Shown here one piece after another: positions 51,522 to 60,537 of a stretch of 64,000 nt of DNA (positions are counted from its first letter, which is position 1; every line of letters begins with the position of its first letter). The stretch covers positions 495,651-559,650 of the forward strand of contig JAFGFJ010000006.1 of the NCBI GenBank assembly GCA_016931155.1, read 5' to 3'. The position numbers were made by a program, and so were the translations under genes. The notes beneath the pieces are model-generated. The model saw only the letters and a list, made by a program, of their open reading frames with translations. It did no database searches and was not told the DNA's origin. Source of the DNA: Candidatus Dojkabacteria bacterium (GTDB taxonomy: Bacteria; Patescibacteria; Dojkabacteria; B142; JAFGFJ01).

Positions 51522-52145
51522 TCAATTGTTGTGAATTACTCGTTGAAGGTCTCTAAATGACTTTGTTGGATCATCAGACTGCCAGATAGCTGATCCAACA
51601 GATACAGCATCTACTTTATATTCTTCTATTTCAGAAATATTGTCCTTGCACACTGCTCCGTCTACTTTCACTCTTCCTTTATATCCCAAATCCCTTAGTT
51701 CATCAACTTTTTTTAACTGTTCCGGCATGAATACATTTCCCTGGCCTCCAGGATTTACCAGTAGTATTTGAATTATGCTGATAGTATTGAGATATTTTTC
51801 TATGCTTGCTAATGGTGTTTCCGGCGCTATTGCTATGCCGGATTCAAGAGTAAGCTCATTGAAATTAATGTCCGTAAGATCTGATTCTGCTTGAAAAATA
51901 ATTGATCTCACACCTTCTGCTGCAGCCAGATTAACTATTTCTTTGGGCTTCATTACCATAATATGAAGATGTCTCACAAGAGGAGTATCTACTGACAGCA
52001 TGTCTTGTGCCGGAAGTGTCTTTGCCTCGAACATACTCCCATCCAGAATATCGATATCCACCTCATCGGAAAACTTTTCAACTGCCTTCATTTGAGCCTT
52101 GAAAGTTGCCAGATTGTCAGTGAGTATTGCTGGTGTTATTTCCAT
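51522..52145 (-). CDS. rpe: Ribulose-phosphate 3-epimerase-like TIM barrel
   Basis: A 207-residue single TIM barrel of the RPE family interconverting ribulose-5-P and xylulose-5-P. SPAILTDNLATFKAQ-type start (here TPAILTDNL), VDIDILDGSMF with the metal-site Asp, HLHIMVMKP, and VKVDGAVCKDNI give the expected order of metal and phosphate residues. The LLVNPGGQGNVF loop replaces the usual MSVNPGFGGQ. Ends 9 bases after the upstream aldehyde dehydrogenase gene, so the two sugar-phosphate enzymes are co-expressed. Confidence 0.85.
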   Translation of the reverse strand: MEITPAILTDNLATFKAQMKAVEKFSDEVDIDILDGSMFEAKTLPAQDMLSVDTPLVRHLHIMVMKPKEIVNLAAAEGVRSIIFQAESDLTDINFNELTLESGIAIAPETPLASIEKYLNTISIIQILLVNPGGQGNVFMPEQLKKVDELRDLGYKGRVKVDGAVCKDNISEIEEYKVDAVSVGSAIWQSDDPTKSFRDLQRVIHNN

Positions 52146-52154
52146 ATTTTTATA

Positions 52155-53537
52155 TTATACTTTTTTATTTATGACTGTTAATTTTTGTCTACTCATCGCT
52201 AGAAGAGTATCCTTTGTTCCCTGCGGAAGTCCTATCCCTGAGTCCCTTACTCCTACAAACGGGAAATTGTCTGGATATCTGCCACAAGCGGCATTTATTT
52301 GAACAGTACCGGTATCGATTTTTTCTGCAATGGAAAAGGCTTTGTCTATATCCCTTGTGAAAACGCTTGACTGAAGACCATATCTTGATGTATTTATCCA
52401 GTTTACTGCCTGATCAACATTTTGAATAATCGTAATGGGCAGGACTGGTCCAAACTGCTCTTCGTAAAACAATTTTGCATTTTCATTTACACCGGTAAGA
52501 ATGGTTGGAAGAACGATGTTTCCTTGCGCCTGACCTCCAAGGACTTCCCTTGCTCCGTTGGCTTTTGCATCTTCAATCATTGCCAATATCAAGTCTTTTT
52601 GAACCGAGCTGATAAGCGGTCCGACTTTAAAGGTTTTTGATTTTTCTACAATTCTTTCTATGAACTCTTGTGCTATCTCGCTTTCGACAAAAACTCTCTT
52701 TGTTGCAGTACATCGCTGTCCACAAAAAGTAAAAGCACCTTTTACTATTTCATCCAGAGCAAGCTCAATATCTGCATCACTCAAGACTATTGAAGAATCC
52801 TTGCCGCCCATTTCCATAAGAAGTGGTACCTTTCCTTTACTCACTTCTGCAATATGATGTCCAGTAACTGTACTTCCAGTAAATGCTATCATAGAAATCT
52901 TCGGGTGAGTAACAAGATAGTCTCCAATTCCGGATGATCGACCTGTAACGAGAGTAAGTACACCTTCAGGAACACCTGATTTGATGAAGCACTCAAAAAG
53001 CTTTGTGGAGGCAAGTCCCCCCTGCACAGGAGGTTTCAGTACAAGGGAATTTCCCATCATCAGGGCAGGTACTATTTTTGTAATTGCAAGGTTGACAGGG
53101 TAGTTGAAAGGAGTGATCGCTAAAATAACTCCAAGAGGCACTCTCGAAGAGTATCCTGTTTTCTGCCCCTTTTTGAGTCCTTTAGATGAGTCTCCAAAAA
53201 ATACTTCACCATTCAAATCTTTTGTCGCACTCACTGTGAATTTTGTGTATTCTACCGATCTTTCAATTTCTTTTTTTCCGGCTTCAATATCTTTGGCAAT
53301 TTCCTGTTCGAGCAAATGTGCGATCTCTTCAGAACTATGCTCAAGGCTATCAATCGCTTTCATTACTATTTCTGCTCTGTCACTTATAGTTGTTTCTTTC
53401 CATTTCAAAAAAGCAGTGTGTGCTTTGTCAATAAGCCCACCAACCTCGTCTACTTTCATATCAGGAAGTTTCCCGACGGACTCGTTTGTATGGGGAGAAA
53501 TTACATCTATTGTCAGGACAGGGTCTGTGTTATCCAT
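52155..53537 (-). CDS. Aldehyde dehydrogenase family protein, GapN-like
   Basis: A 460-residue NAD(P)-dependent aldehyde dehydrogenase. The catalytic Cys is in GAFTFCGQRCTATKR, the general-base Glu in LLMEMGGKDSS, and the Rossmann turn is FTGSTVTGHHIA. The substrate-site layout fits non-phosphorylating glyceraldehyde-3-phosphate dehydrogenase (GapN), but succinate-semialdehyde-type enzymes cannot be excluded. It may bypass phosphoglycerate kinase in a reduced glycolysis. It follows glyS in the same direction. Confidence 0.85.
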   Translation of the reverse strand: MDNTDPVLTIDVISPHTNESVGKLPDMKVDEVGGLIDKAHTAFLKWKETTISDRAEIVMKAIDSLEHSSEEIAHLLEQEIAKDIEAGKKEIERSVEYTKFTVSATKDLNGEVFFGDSSKGLKKGQKTGYSSRVPLGVILAITPFNYPVNLAITKIVPALMMGNSLVLKPPVQGGLASTKLFECFIKSGVPEGVLTLVTGRSSGIGDYLVTHPKISMIAFTGSTVTGHHIAEVSKGKVPLLMEMGGKDSSIVLSDADIELALDEIVKGAFTFCGQRCTATKRVFVESEIAQEFIERIVEKSKTFKVGPLISSVQKDLILAMIEDAKANGAREVLGGQAQGNIVLPTILTGVNENAKLFYEEQFGPVLPITIIQNVDQAVNWINTSRYGLQSSVFTRDIDKAFSIAEKIDTGTVQINAACGRYPDNFPFVGVRDSGIGLPQGTKDTLLAMSRQKLTVINKKV

Positions 53538-53574
53538 TTTACTTAGCAGTTTTTATTTCGATAAACAGTATAGT

Positions 53575-53688
53575 CTATATAGCACCAAGTATCCAAGCCA
53601 GAACCAAAACGCACGCCAGAACTGCTAAAACAATAAACAGTTTCTTTAAAATTTTTTCTATTAAGGTTCCAAGCTTGACGTTGTCCAT
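53575..53688 (-). CDS. Possible 37-aa single-helix membrane peptide
   Basis: ATG 53688 opens MDNVKLGTLIEKILKK followed by a strong hydrophobic stretch (LFIVLAVLACVLVLAWILG) and TAG at 53575-53577. It sits between glyS and the aldehyde dehydrogenase in the same orientation. No family is recognised; it may be a genuine small membrane protein. Confidence 0.4.
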   Translation of the reverse strand: MDNVKLGTLIEKILKKLFIVLAVLACVLVLAWILGAI

Positions 53689-53769
53689 TTTAAGTTTTTC
53701 AATTGCCGCTTGCTCAAATTTCCGATCGCAGGTCTCGAAATAAGTCTTATTTAAAACTTGCTTTCTGTC

Positions 53770-55230
53770 TTAGCTTAGTTTCCCAGAGATCCAATTTTCG
53801 AGGTCACTAATTTTGACCCTTTCCTGCTTCATAGTATCCCTGTCTCTAATTGTTGCACTATTATCTTTCAAACTGTCGAAATCAATAGTAACACACCAGG
53901 GCGTTCCAATTTCATCCTGTCTTCTATACATTTTCCCAATGTTTCCTGCATCATCAAATTCACAAGAGAATTCTTTCCTGAGTTTTTCAAAAATTTCTCT
54001 TGCAAGGTTTTTCAATTTTTCATCTTTTTGAAGAGGAAAGATTGCGGCCTTTACTGGTGCAATTTTTGGATCAATCTTGAAGATTACTCTTTGTTTTCCG
54101 TTAACTTCCTCTTCATTATATCCTTCAAACATTAGTATTCCTATAAGTCTGGACAAACCAAATGTAGGTTCGACAACATGAGGGATAAACTTCTCGTTTG
54201 TATTAGGATCAGTGTAGTTCAAATCCTGTCCGGAATTTTTCATGTGGTTTTTCAGGTCGAAATCTGTTCTGTATGCAAGTCCGAACATTTCTTTCCAACC
54301 GAATGGGTATTCGTATTCGATATCTTTTGTCATTTTTGAGTAATGAGATCTTTCAAATTCTTCGTGTTCTCTCCAGCGAAGATTTTGTCCATCAATTCCA
54401 AGATCAAGTGCATACTGCCACATTTCTTTTTCCCAATAAGCATAAACATCTTTCCAGTCTTTTTCTCTGATGAAATATTCAAACTCCATAAGATCAAATT
54501 CGAGTGTGCGGTGTAAAAGTTGACCTTTCGTTATTTCGTTTCTAAACGCCTTTCCTTGCTGGGCAATCCCGAAGGGTAATCTCACTCGTGTGGAATCGAG
54601 AACATTTTTGAAATTCAAAAACAGTCCCTGGGCAATTTCCCCGCGGAGGTAGGCTAGAGATTTGCTTTCCTCAAGTATTCCGATGTGAGTCTCAAAAAGT
54701 TGGTTGAATTTTCTTGGTTCAGTCCAGTCAAATTTGCCGCAAACGGGGCATTTAAGTATTTCCTTGTACTTTAATAATAAGGTTTTAAGCTGCTGAATAG
54801 ACAGACCCTCAACTTTACCTCTTTGCATTACTTTTACAATCCAGTCATCAACTGATCCGCCTTTGTAATCTTTCTGTTTGGAATACTCGTTAAATATTTC
54901 ATTAAACTTATCCTCTATCAAGTGATCAATTCTTGTCCTATTCTTACAATTCTTGCAATCAATCATTACGTCTGCAAAACTTTCTGTGTGCCCTGAAGCC
55001 TCCCAGACTTTTGAATTTAAAATAATGCTTGCATCAATCCCAACCATATCTTCACGGTTTACGACAAATCTTTTCCACCAGAGATCACGAATATTGTTTT
55101 TTAACTCCGTACCGTAAGGTCCGAAATCGTAATTATTCGCAAGGCCACCATATATTTCGGAGGATGGATAAATAAATCCTCTGCGTTTCGCCCATGCAGT
55201 TATTTTTTCCAAGCTTGCTTGTTTGTTCAT
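53770..55230 (-). CDS. glyS: Glycyl-tRNA synthetase (alpha2 type)
   Basis: A 486-residue class IIa GlyRS of the single-chain alpha2 type found in archaea, eukaryotes and many bacteria. Start segment SLEKITAWAKRRGFIYPSSEIYGG, motif 2 FRNEIT, the ELMEFEYFI-type subunit contact (here DLMEFEYFI), motif 3 EPTFGLSRLIG, and the C-terminal anticodon domain (KIAPVKAAIFPLQKDEKL). The frame begins at 55254, but MNKQASLEKI (ATG 55230) is the better start. A complete glycine T-box lies directly upstream. Confidence 0.95.
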   Translation of the reverse strand: MNKQASLEKITAWAKRRGFIYPSSEIYGGLANNYDFGPYGTELKNNIRDLWWKRFVVNREDMVGIDASIILNSKVWEASGHTESFADVMIDCKNCKNRTRIDHLIEDKFNEIFNEYSKQKDYKGGSVDDWIVKVMQRGKVEGLSIQQLKTLLLKYKEILKCPVCGKFDWTEPRKFNQLFETHIGILEESKSLAYLRGEIAQGLFLNFKNVLDSTRVRLPFGIAQQGKAFRNEITKGQLLHRTLEFDLMEFEYFIREKDWKDVYAYWEKEMWQYALDLGIDGQNLRWREHEEFERSHYSKMTKDIEYEYPFGWKEMFGLAYRTDFDLKNHMKNSGQDLNYTDPNTNEKFIPHVVEPTFGLSRLIGILMFEGYNEEEVNGKQRVIFKIDPKIAPVKAAIFPLQKDEKLKNLAREIFEKLRKEFSCEFDDAGNIGKMYRRQDEIGTPWCVTIDFDSLKDNSATIRDRDTMKQERVKISDLENWISGKLS

Positions 55231-55264
55231 AATGCTATATTTAATATCGCACAAAATTAACTAA

Positions 55265-55460
55265 TAAAAAAGTCCTGAAAATAAGTCTAAGACTCACTTT
55301 CAGGACCCTTCTGGGTGGTTCCACCTTTATTCCGTTCTTTTTCCGAAAACGGCACTTAAATTTATTCAGTTTTTGCCAATTAATTCACAGGCTTTCACTG
55401 ATCCTGTATCGCTTGTGGTAGAAGTCTATCACATTACTGAGATTTCAGTAAAGAAATGAT
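55265..55460 (-). promoter_or_regulatory. Glycine T-box riboswitch of glyS
   Basis: On the minus strand Stem I is closed by TCAGT (55440-55436) with ACTGA (55370-55366). The specifier GGC (55377-55375) followed by A lies just inside it. The T-box bulge GGTGGAACCACC (55325-55314) has TGGA, complementary to the U73-CCA end of tRNA-Gly. The terminator pairs GTCCTGAAA with TTCAGGAC before TTTTTT (about 55307-55265). Uncharged tRNA-Gly(GCC), encoded at 28078-28153, would favour read-through. The gap 55255-55591 otherwise holds only this element and a possible nth promoter (TTGACG 55525-55530, GACAAT 55548-55553). Confidence 0.9.
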
Positions 55461-55591
55461 GCGTAAATTTAATCGTGGTTCTCGTCTGTTTCAGTATCAT
55501 CTTAGAATTGGAAAAGACTGGAAATTGACGTAGAATTGGGAATCAGCGACAATTCTTGCAGAAATAGCTAAACAAAGAAAATGAGTAAATC

Positions 55592-56257
55592 ATGAAAGGT
55601 GAGGAAATTATCAAGAACGAAGAAATTCTTAGAATTCTTAAGAAAACCCATCCTCACGCAGGGATCGCCCTGAATTATTCGAACAACTGGGAACTTCTTG
55701 TTTCGGTCATATTGTCCGCACAATGCACAGATAAAAGGGTAAACATTGTAACTGAAAAACTTTTTAAGAAATACAAAGAAATAGGGGACTACGCAAATGC
55801 CGACATTAGCGAGTTTGAACTGGATATCAGGTCTACAGGTTTTTACAGGAATAAGGCGAAAAATATCCTTTCAGCGGCAAAGCTTCTGCTTGCTGAGTTC
55901 AAAGGGGAAATCCCCAAAACAATGGAAGAAATGTTGACAATTCCGGGAGTTGCCAGAAAAACTGCTAATGTAGTACTGGGAAATGCCTACGGAGTGATTG
56001 AAGGAATTGCAGTTGATACTCATGTTATCAGGCTGTCACAAAGATTGGGACTTTCAAAAAACAAAACTCCGGAGAAAATTGAAAAGGATTTGATGAATCT
56101 CTATGACAAAAAGGAGTGGTTCAGGCTGACTTATCTTTTAATACAACATGGGAGAGCTATTTGTGATGCAAAAAGACCGATGTGTGACAGATGCCCCTTA
56201 AATAAAATATGCCCGTCTGCATTTCAGTTTAAGCAATTTGAGGGAGCGGGTAAATGA
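55592..56257 (+). CDS. nth: Endonuclease III (DNA glycosylase/AP lyase)
   Basis: A 221-residue base-excision repair glycosylase removing oxidised pyrimidines. The helix-hairpin-helix LTIPGVARKTANVVLG has the catalytic Lys, VDTHVIRLSQRLGL the catalytic Asp, and CDAKRPMCDRCPLNKIC the four-Cys [4Fe-4S] loop (C-x6-C-x2-C-x5-C). Length is normal. Monocistronic and divergent from glyS. Confidence 0.95.
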   Translation: MKGEEIIKNEEILRILKKTHPHAGIALNYSNNWELLVSVILSAQCTDKRVNIVTEKLFKKYKEIGDYANADISEFELDIRSTGFYRNKAKNILSAAKLLLAEFKGEIPKTMEEMLTIPGVARKTANVVLGNAYGVIEGIAVDTHVIRLSQRLGLSKNKTPEKIEKDLMNLYDKKEWFRLTYLLIQHGRAICDAKRPMCDRCPLNKICPSAFQFKQFEGAGK

Positions 56258-56327
56258 ATTTAGGATAGTACCAAATTTGAAAAACCCAACAGAGAACGTG
56301 GGAGTGGTCTGCTAGTACCCTCATTTC

Positions 56328-56696
56328 CTATTTGGAAATAACTTCTCTGAATTTGTCATTTTTATCAGGAATTTTCCAGGGAGCAATAAGTATTCGTTTG
56401 AAAATTTTTCTTTTTGTTTCTCCAAGCCACCGCACCAAGAATGCACAACCACAACTGTGACCAATCAGAATTGTATTTTCATTTACTTTATACCCTTCAA
56501 AGGTACGCTTAAATTTTTCATAATCAGGCTCCCAGGACGAAGGCATTAGAGGAGTTTCTGTTTCTATGCCAATAGAAAGAAGATGTCTTTTGATCCAGGG
56601 AATCCAGTGTTTGTCATAGGTTCTTGTTTCTGGATTCATTGCTTGTTCAGTGCTTGAGGGACATCCATGGATTATTATGCATTTCTTACCTGTCAT
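56328..56696 (-). pseudogene. Truncated alpha/beta hydrolase (RBBP9/YdeN-like)
   Basis: A 122-residue fragment of a serine hydrolase. The N-terminus is normal (KCIIIHGCPSS..., then TPLMPSSWEPDYEKF), and the nucleophile elbow IGHSCGCAFLVRW carries the Ser. The chain stops at PDKNDKFREVISK, before the Asp and His of the catalytic triad that these roughly 180-residue proteins need. The bases after the stop show no continuation in another frame that I can recognise. Non-functional as a hydrolase, or a repurposed short protein. Confidence 0.65.
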
Positions 56697-56768
56697 AGTA
56701 ATTGTAGATTATTCAAAGACTATAATGATTAGGACGTGCAAAACAAGCACAGTTATCAGTAAAAGTCC

Positions 56769-56793
56769 AAAAGGGGTCAATAGACCCCTTTTT
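56769..56793. terminator. Bidirectional intrinsic terminator
   Basis: AAAAGGGGTC (56769-56778) pairs with GACCCCTTTT (56783-56792); both strands end in a U-rich tail. It lies after the stop of the 56817 gene (minus) and upstream of the 56696 gene. Confidence 0.85.
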
Positions 56794-56816
56794 ATACGAT
56801 TGAAGGTTTACTAGAT

Positions 56817-57416
56817 TCAGCCGTTTATTGTGATGGTGTAGTAGGTTGTTCCGTCTTCTCCGTCGTATATGTAAATTGTCAGATCTCTCTCTCCTTTTTT
56901 GGCAAGTATACTGAATCCTAGAAATTCTGTTTCGCTTGTGATGCTCCATCCTTCTTTTACAATTTCTTCCTTGTAAAAAGAGACTACTTCCCCAGGTGAA
57001 TCTGTTGTCGATAAGCTTATGTAGATACTTTTTCCACTTTCGTTATTTGTGGATGAAGAAACTCCAACTTCAGAGTTTGGATAGACAGGAACATCAGTTG
57101 GAAAACTTGATGGTAGTTCTCCCCCAAATGAGAAATCACTATTTTCACCAATTTCCTCTTCTATCTTTTCTTCTACACCTTCTTCTATCATGTCAATAAA
57201 TCCCCCTTGAAATCCATCTTCGGTACTTTTTCCGACTTTTTTGAAAAAAAGATATCCGCCTACTAGTAGTCCTCCACAAATCACACAAAGAACCAAGACT
57301 ACAATAATGATAATGATTCCAGTCTTTCCTCCCCCTTTCTGAGCAGTATTAGTAATAGCTTCTGAAGGTGTCACTGCTTCTTTCTTTGGAACAGAAGTTG
57401 TTGTATTTTTTGTCAT
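56817..57416 (-). CDS. Single-span membrane protein with extracytoplasmic domain
   Basis: A 199-residue protein. A flexible, Thr/Pro-rich cytoplasmic N-terminus (residues 1-30) precedes a transmembrane helix (about 33-58, GIIIIIVVLVLCVICGGLLVGG), an acidic stretch and a compact C-terminal beta domain (PVYPNSEVGVSSSTNNESGKS...YYTITING) with a PGEVVSFYKEEIVKEGW helix. This 'P.YP.a......GW......G......l.i' pattern is common in exported domains of CPR bacteria; function unknown. A terminator follows it. Confidence 0.75.
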   Translation of the reverse strand: MTKNTTTSVPKKEAVTPSEAITNTAQKGGGKTGIIIIIVVLVLCVICGGLLVGGYLFFKKVGKSTEDGFQGGFIDMIEEGVEEKIEEEIGENSDFSFGGELPSSFPTDVPVYPNSEVGVSSSTNNESGKSIYISLSTTDSPGEVVSFYKEEIVKEGWSITSETEFLGFSILAKKGERDLTIYIYDGEDGTTYYTITING

Positions 57417-57455
57417 AGTATAAATGTTTAAAATAAAATAAATGAATTCATTACC

Positions 57456-58097
57456 ATGGTAACAAATCCTCTAAGAAAAACAAGGAGAAGACTGGTACAA
57501 TGTGAAATGGATATTACGGAAAAAAGATTAATGAAAATAAGAAATGTAGTAGATCGCAGGCAGAGCGGGTTAACTGTTGTTCTTCAGGATATACATGATC
57601 CCCACAATGCTGGAGCTATTTTTAGAACCTGTGATGCTTTTGGAGTACAAACGGTATATTTGATCTTTGAAAAGGAAATGCCTTTTAATCCAAAGAAAAT
57701 TGGAAAGAAAAGTTCTTCAACAGCAAATAAGTGGCTTGATTTTGAGGTATTCGAGTCAACAAGAAAATGCTTTTTGCAGCTAAAAAAACAGGGTTTTAAA
57801 ATAATTTCCACTTTTTTATCAAAGGATACAAAAAATATTTTTGGTATAGATCTTAAGGATAAGAAAATTGCATTGATTGTAGGAAATGAGCAAAGAGGGC
57901 TGACTCAGGAGGCTGTTGATCTTTCCGACGAAGTTTTATCTATTCCAATGGCAGGTATGGTACAAAGTATGAATGTTTCTGTAACAATAGGGATATTTAT
58001 TTATGAAGTGATAAGACAAAGGAAGAAATTCGGTAATAGTTTTAGATTGAGAATGGAGGCCAGAAAGTCTCTGGAAAAGAAATTTGTGGATAAGTAG
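57456..58097 (+). CDS. SpoU/TrmH-family RNA 2'-O-methyltransferase
   Basis: A 213-residue SPOUT enzyme. The three family motifs are DPHNAGAIFRTCDAFG (motif 1), IALIVGNEQRGLTQEA (motif 2) and IPMAGMVQSMNVSVTIGIF (motif 3). The basic N-terminus and C-terminal helix (RLRMEARKSLEKKF) match TrmH, which methylates G18 of tRNA; rRNA targets cannot be excluded. It starts at the ATG 40 bases from the divergent membrane protein. Confidence 0.88.
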   Translation: MVTNPLRKTRRRLVQCEMDITEKRLMKIRNVVDRRQSGLTVVLQDIHDPHNAGAIFRTCDAFGVQTVYLIFEKEMPFNPKKIGKKSSSTANKWLDFEVFESTRKCFLQLKKQGFKIISTFLSKDTKNIFGIDLKDKKIALIVGNEQRGLTQEAVDLSDEVLSIPMAGMVQSMNVSVTIGIFIYEVIRQRKKFGNSFRLRMEARKSLEKKFVDK

Positions 58098-58105
58098 CTT
58101 TGTAA

Positions 58106-58885
58106 TTATCGCATTTCCTTGTCTGTTATCTTGCTGGTTTTTTCGAAAACACTTCGAATTTTTAGAGGTTTGATCTGGATCCTTTCTTTAAAATTTTCGT
58201 AAATAGCAGCTATTGCTTCAACCGGAGTATGCTCCATTTTTTCCTGTTCTATAAGTTTTTCTGCTTTATCTTTTATCTCTTTTGGACTGAGATTACCAAA
58301 TTTAAACTCCCTAACAGGACTGATTTTATATTTCTTTCTTATTTCGTCATCTACCAGTTGTAGTTCCTCCTGGATTGATAGTTTTGAAGTATCTATTACA
58401 AGGTCGTGTTTTTCTTTGAGTGTCTTTTTGTCTTCCCAGTCTATCCCGTAAAGGCTTTTATAACGCTTCCCGGCAGCTTTCTGCCTGATTAATAAACTAT
58501 TCTTAATGGTAGTTTTTCCTTCTCTCCCATCTTTGTAGGCTCTCTTCGCTCTGGTATCTATATTGGCGTGGAGAAATATATTGAAGGTATCAGCCCTATT
58601 AACCAGAAAGCCCAGAGGCTTGGTATTTATTACATATCCCCCCTTGTCTAAAATGCTTACACTGTAGTCGTCAACCAATGTATCCAAATGGACACTATAT
58701 TTGTTTTCGTTTCTACTGAAAATTTTCCCTTCTGTTTTATAGCCCAGTTCCTTTGAAAAATATCTAAAAACTGCCCCGGAATAAAAGTATTTCAGTTTGT
58801 AAACATAGCTCAAAATTAAGGCAAGAGTAGTGCTACCTGTTCCCGGCCAACTGGCAACTGTAATATTAAACTTATTATTCACCAT
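58106..58885 (-). CDS. Cytidylate kinase-like P-loop protein
   Basis: A 259-residue protein with an N-terminal P-loop ASWPGTGSTTLALIL. The usual GKS/GKT Lys is Ser, as in the G-S/T-TT loops of archaeal-type cytidylate kinases. The lid and NMP-binding pattern (KYFYSGAVFRYFSKELG, RAKRAYKDGREGK, SLYGIDW) also fits that family, followed by about 60 extra C-terminal residues. It probably phosphorylates CMP or dCMP. It ends the minus-strand run that begins at the thioredoxin gene. Confidence 0.75.
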   Translation of the reverse strand: MVNNKFNITVASWPGTGSTTLALILSYVYKLKYFYSGAVFRYFSKELGYKTEGKIFSRNENKYSVHLDTLVDDYSVSILDKGGYVINTKPLGFLVNRADTFNIFLHANIDTRAKRAYKDGREGKTTIKNSLLIRQKAAGKRYKSLYGIDWEDKKTLKEKHDLVIDTSKLSIQEELQLVDDEIRKKYKISPVREFKFGNLSPKEIKDKAEKLIEQEKMEHTPVEAIAAIYENFKERIQIKPLKIRSVFEKTSKITDKEMR

Positions 58886-58893
58886 TTTGTTTT

Positions 58894-60159
58894 TTATTGT
58901 CGGATATGAGTATTAGATTTTATCAGAAAGAATTTATCATTTTTCCTGACTTTTTTATTAATTCTGATAGTAACCAGATCTCCTTGTTTTGCCTGTGCTA
59001 CCTGCTTGTCATTAACCTGAATTTTTTGTATTTTCCCAGCCACAAGTCCAGAAGTTGGACCAGTAATATTATATTCATCGTTAACTTTAATTACTTCATC
59101 TGCATCTAATTTAATCAAAGCAATTTTTTTCTGATCATAGTAGTTTTTGATTCTACCAATTTGGACTCTTTTTTTTGTTGCTTGACTACCCTCACTGTTA
59201 GCCCATTCTGAGAATTTTCTACCCATATAGAAGCCTTGAGTAAATCCTCTATTGTAAACAGTACCGAGGTCTTTGTTCCACTTTTCAATTTTTGATTTAG
59301 TAAAAGTATTCGTGTTAATCGAATTTATAGCATCTTTATATGTTTTTACTGTTGTGTAGACATAATCTGGTGTTCTTCCTCTTCCTTCAATTTTGAGGAC
59401 AGATACGCCTGCCTCGATTATTTTATCAAGCATTCCGATTGTACTCAGATCGGATGAGCTCATTACGTGATGATTATCAATCTTTAGTTCCTGTCCTGTT
59501 TCCAAATCTGTTACTTTGTAAGATCTTCTACATATGTGGGTACATTTTCCTCTATTTGCGGAGCGGTCGTAACAATATAGGCTCATAGAACATCTTCCGC
59601 TCACAGCTACACACAATGCTCCGTGGACAAAGACTTCGATTTCAAGAAGTCTGCCACTTGGTCCTTTAATATTTTGCTTTTTTATTTCACTGCAAATATG
59701 TTTGATTTGATCAAGTGAAAGCTCTCTTGCAAGGACAATTCTGTCGGCGTATTTTGAAAAGAATTTTACTGATTCAATGTTCGAAACTGACATTTGAGTA
59801 GAAATATGAACAGCTACGTTCTTTTTTTTCGAGTACATAATGGTTGCGAGATCGGCAGCAATAATTCCGTCTATCTGGATATTACTGACAGTATCAACAA
59901 TTTTTTCCATAAGTGGGATTTCGTTATCGTAAACCAGCGAATTGATTGTCACATAAAGCTTTACTTTGTCTTTCTCGCAGATTCTTTTTATCTTCTGTAA
60001 GTCTTCTACTGCAAAATTTACAGCGGCTGAAGCACGCATGTTGAATTCCCCAATCCCAATGTAGACTGCATCACATCCTGCATCAACCGCAGTCAAAAGG
60101 CTTTCAAAAGACCCAGCTGGAGCAAGAAGTTCTACCTTCTTATTTTTCACTTTGGTCAT
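58894..60159 (-). CDS. Peptidase U32 family protein (TrhP/RlhA-like)
   Basis: A 421-residue U32-family protein. The TIM-barrel start KVELLAPAGSFESLLTAVDAG and GIGEFNMRASA lead to the four-Cys motif ALCVAVSGRCSMS...ANRGKCTHICRRSY that binds an Fe-S cluster. In this family TrhP and RlhA hydroxylate uridine or cytidine in tRNA or 23S rRNA; protease activity is now doubted for most members. The C-terminal OB-like domain (RVQIGRIKNYYDQKKIALIKL) is present. Transcribed with its minus-strand neighbours. Confidence 0.88.
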   Translation of the reverse strand: MTKVKNKKVELLAPAGSFESLLTAVDAGCDAVYIGIGEFNMRASAAVNFAVEDLQKIKRICEKDKVKLYVTINSLVYDNEIPLMEKIVDTVSNIQIDGIIAADLATIMYSKKKNVAVHISTQMSVSNIESVKFFSKYADRIVLARELSLDQIKHICSEIKKQNIKGPSGRLLEIEVFVHGALCVAVSGRCSMSLYCYDRSANRGKCTHICRRSYKVTDLETGQELKIDNHHVMSSSDLSTIGMLDKIIEAGVSVLKIEGRGRTPDYVYTTVKTYKDAINSINTNTFTKSKIEKWNKDLGTVYNRGFTQGFYMGRKFSEWANSEGSQATKKRVQIGRIKNYYDQKKIALIKLDADEVIKVNDEYNITGPTSGLVAGKIQKIQVNDKQVAQAKQGDLVTIRINKKVRKNDKFFLIKSNTHIRQ

Positions 60160-60175
60160 AAAAATCAGTGATTTG

Positions 60176-60463
60176 TTATTTATTTTGCTTTTGTTTAAGT
60201 AGTATCCTGCCTATCTGATAAAAAACAATACCCGCTATTCCTCCTGCAATAAAGCCAATGATGCCGAAAAGGAAAACTGCAGCCAGTATATAGAAAATTC
60301 CAACTGTAAATTTTTCTACAAAGCCTAATTTATCAATTTGGGCTGGCAACCAGAAATAGAGACCAGTCAGTCCTCCGATCACTGCACCGCCAGTTGCTCC
60401 ACCAATTAGTGATCCAATATTTCCTGCAAGTTTTGTAATTATTTTTTTAGTTTTAGTATTCAC
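60176..60463 (-). CDS. Small membrane protein
   Basis: A 95-residue protein with two glycine-rich hydrophobic segments (IGGATGGAVIGGLTGLYFW near residues 18-36 and ILAAVFLFGIIGFIAGGIAGI near 57-77), resembling GxxxG-type helix-packing proteins. No family is recognised. It is 17 bases from the U32 gene. Confidence 0.65.
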   Translation of the reverse strand: MNTKTKKIITKLAGNIGSLIGGATGGAVIGGLTGLYFWLPAQIDKLGFVEKFTVGIFYILAAVFLFGIIGFIAGGIAGIVFYQIGRILLKQKQNK

Positions 60464-60537
60464 TAGAGTATTTGTTCTATCCTAATATTATTTCAGACTA
60501 TTCTTTATTACACTAAAAATATACAAGAGTATTTATT

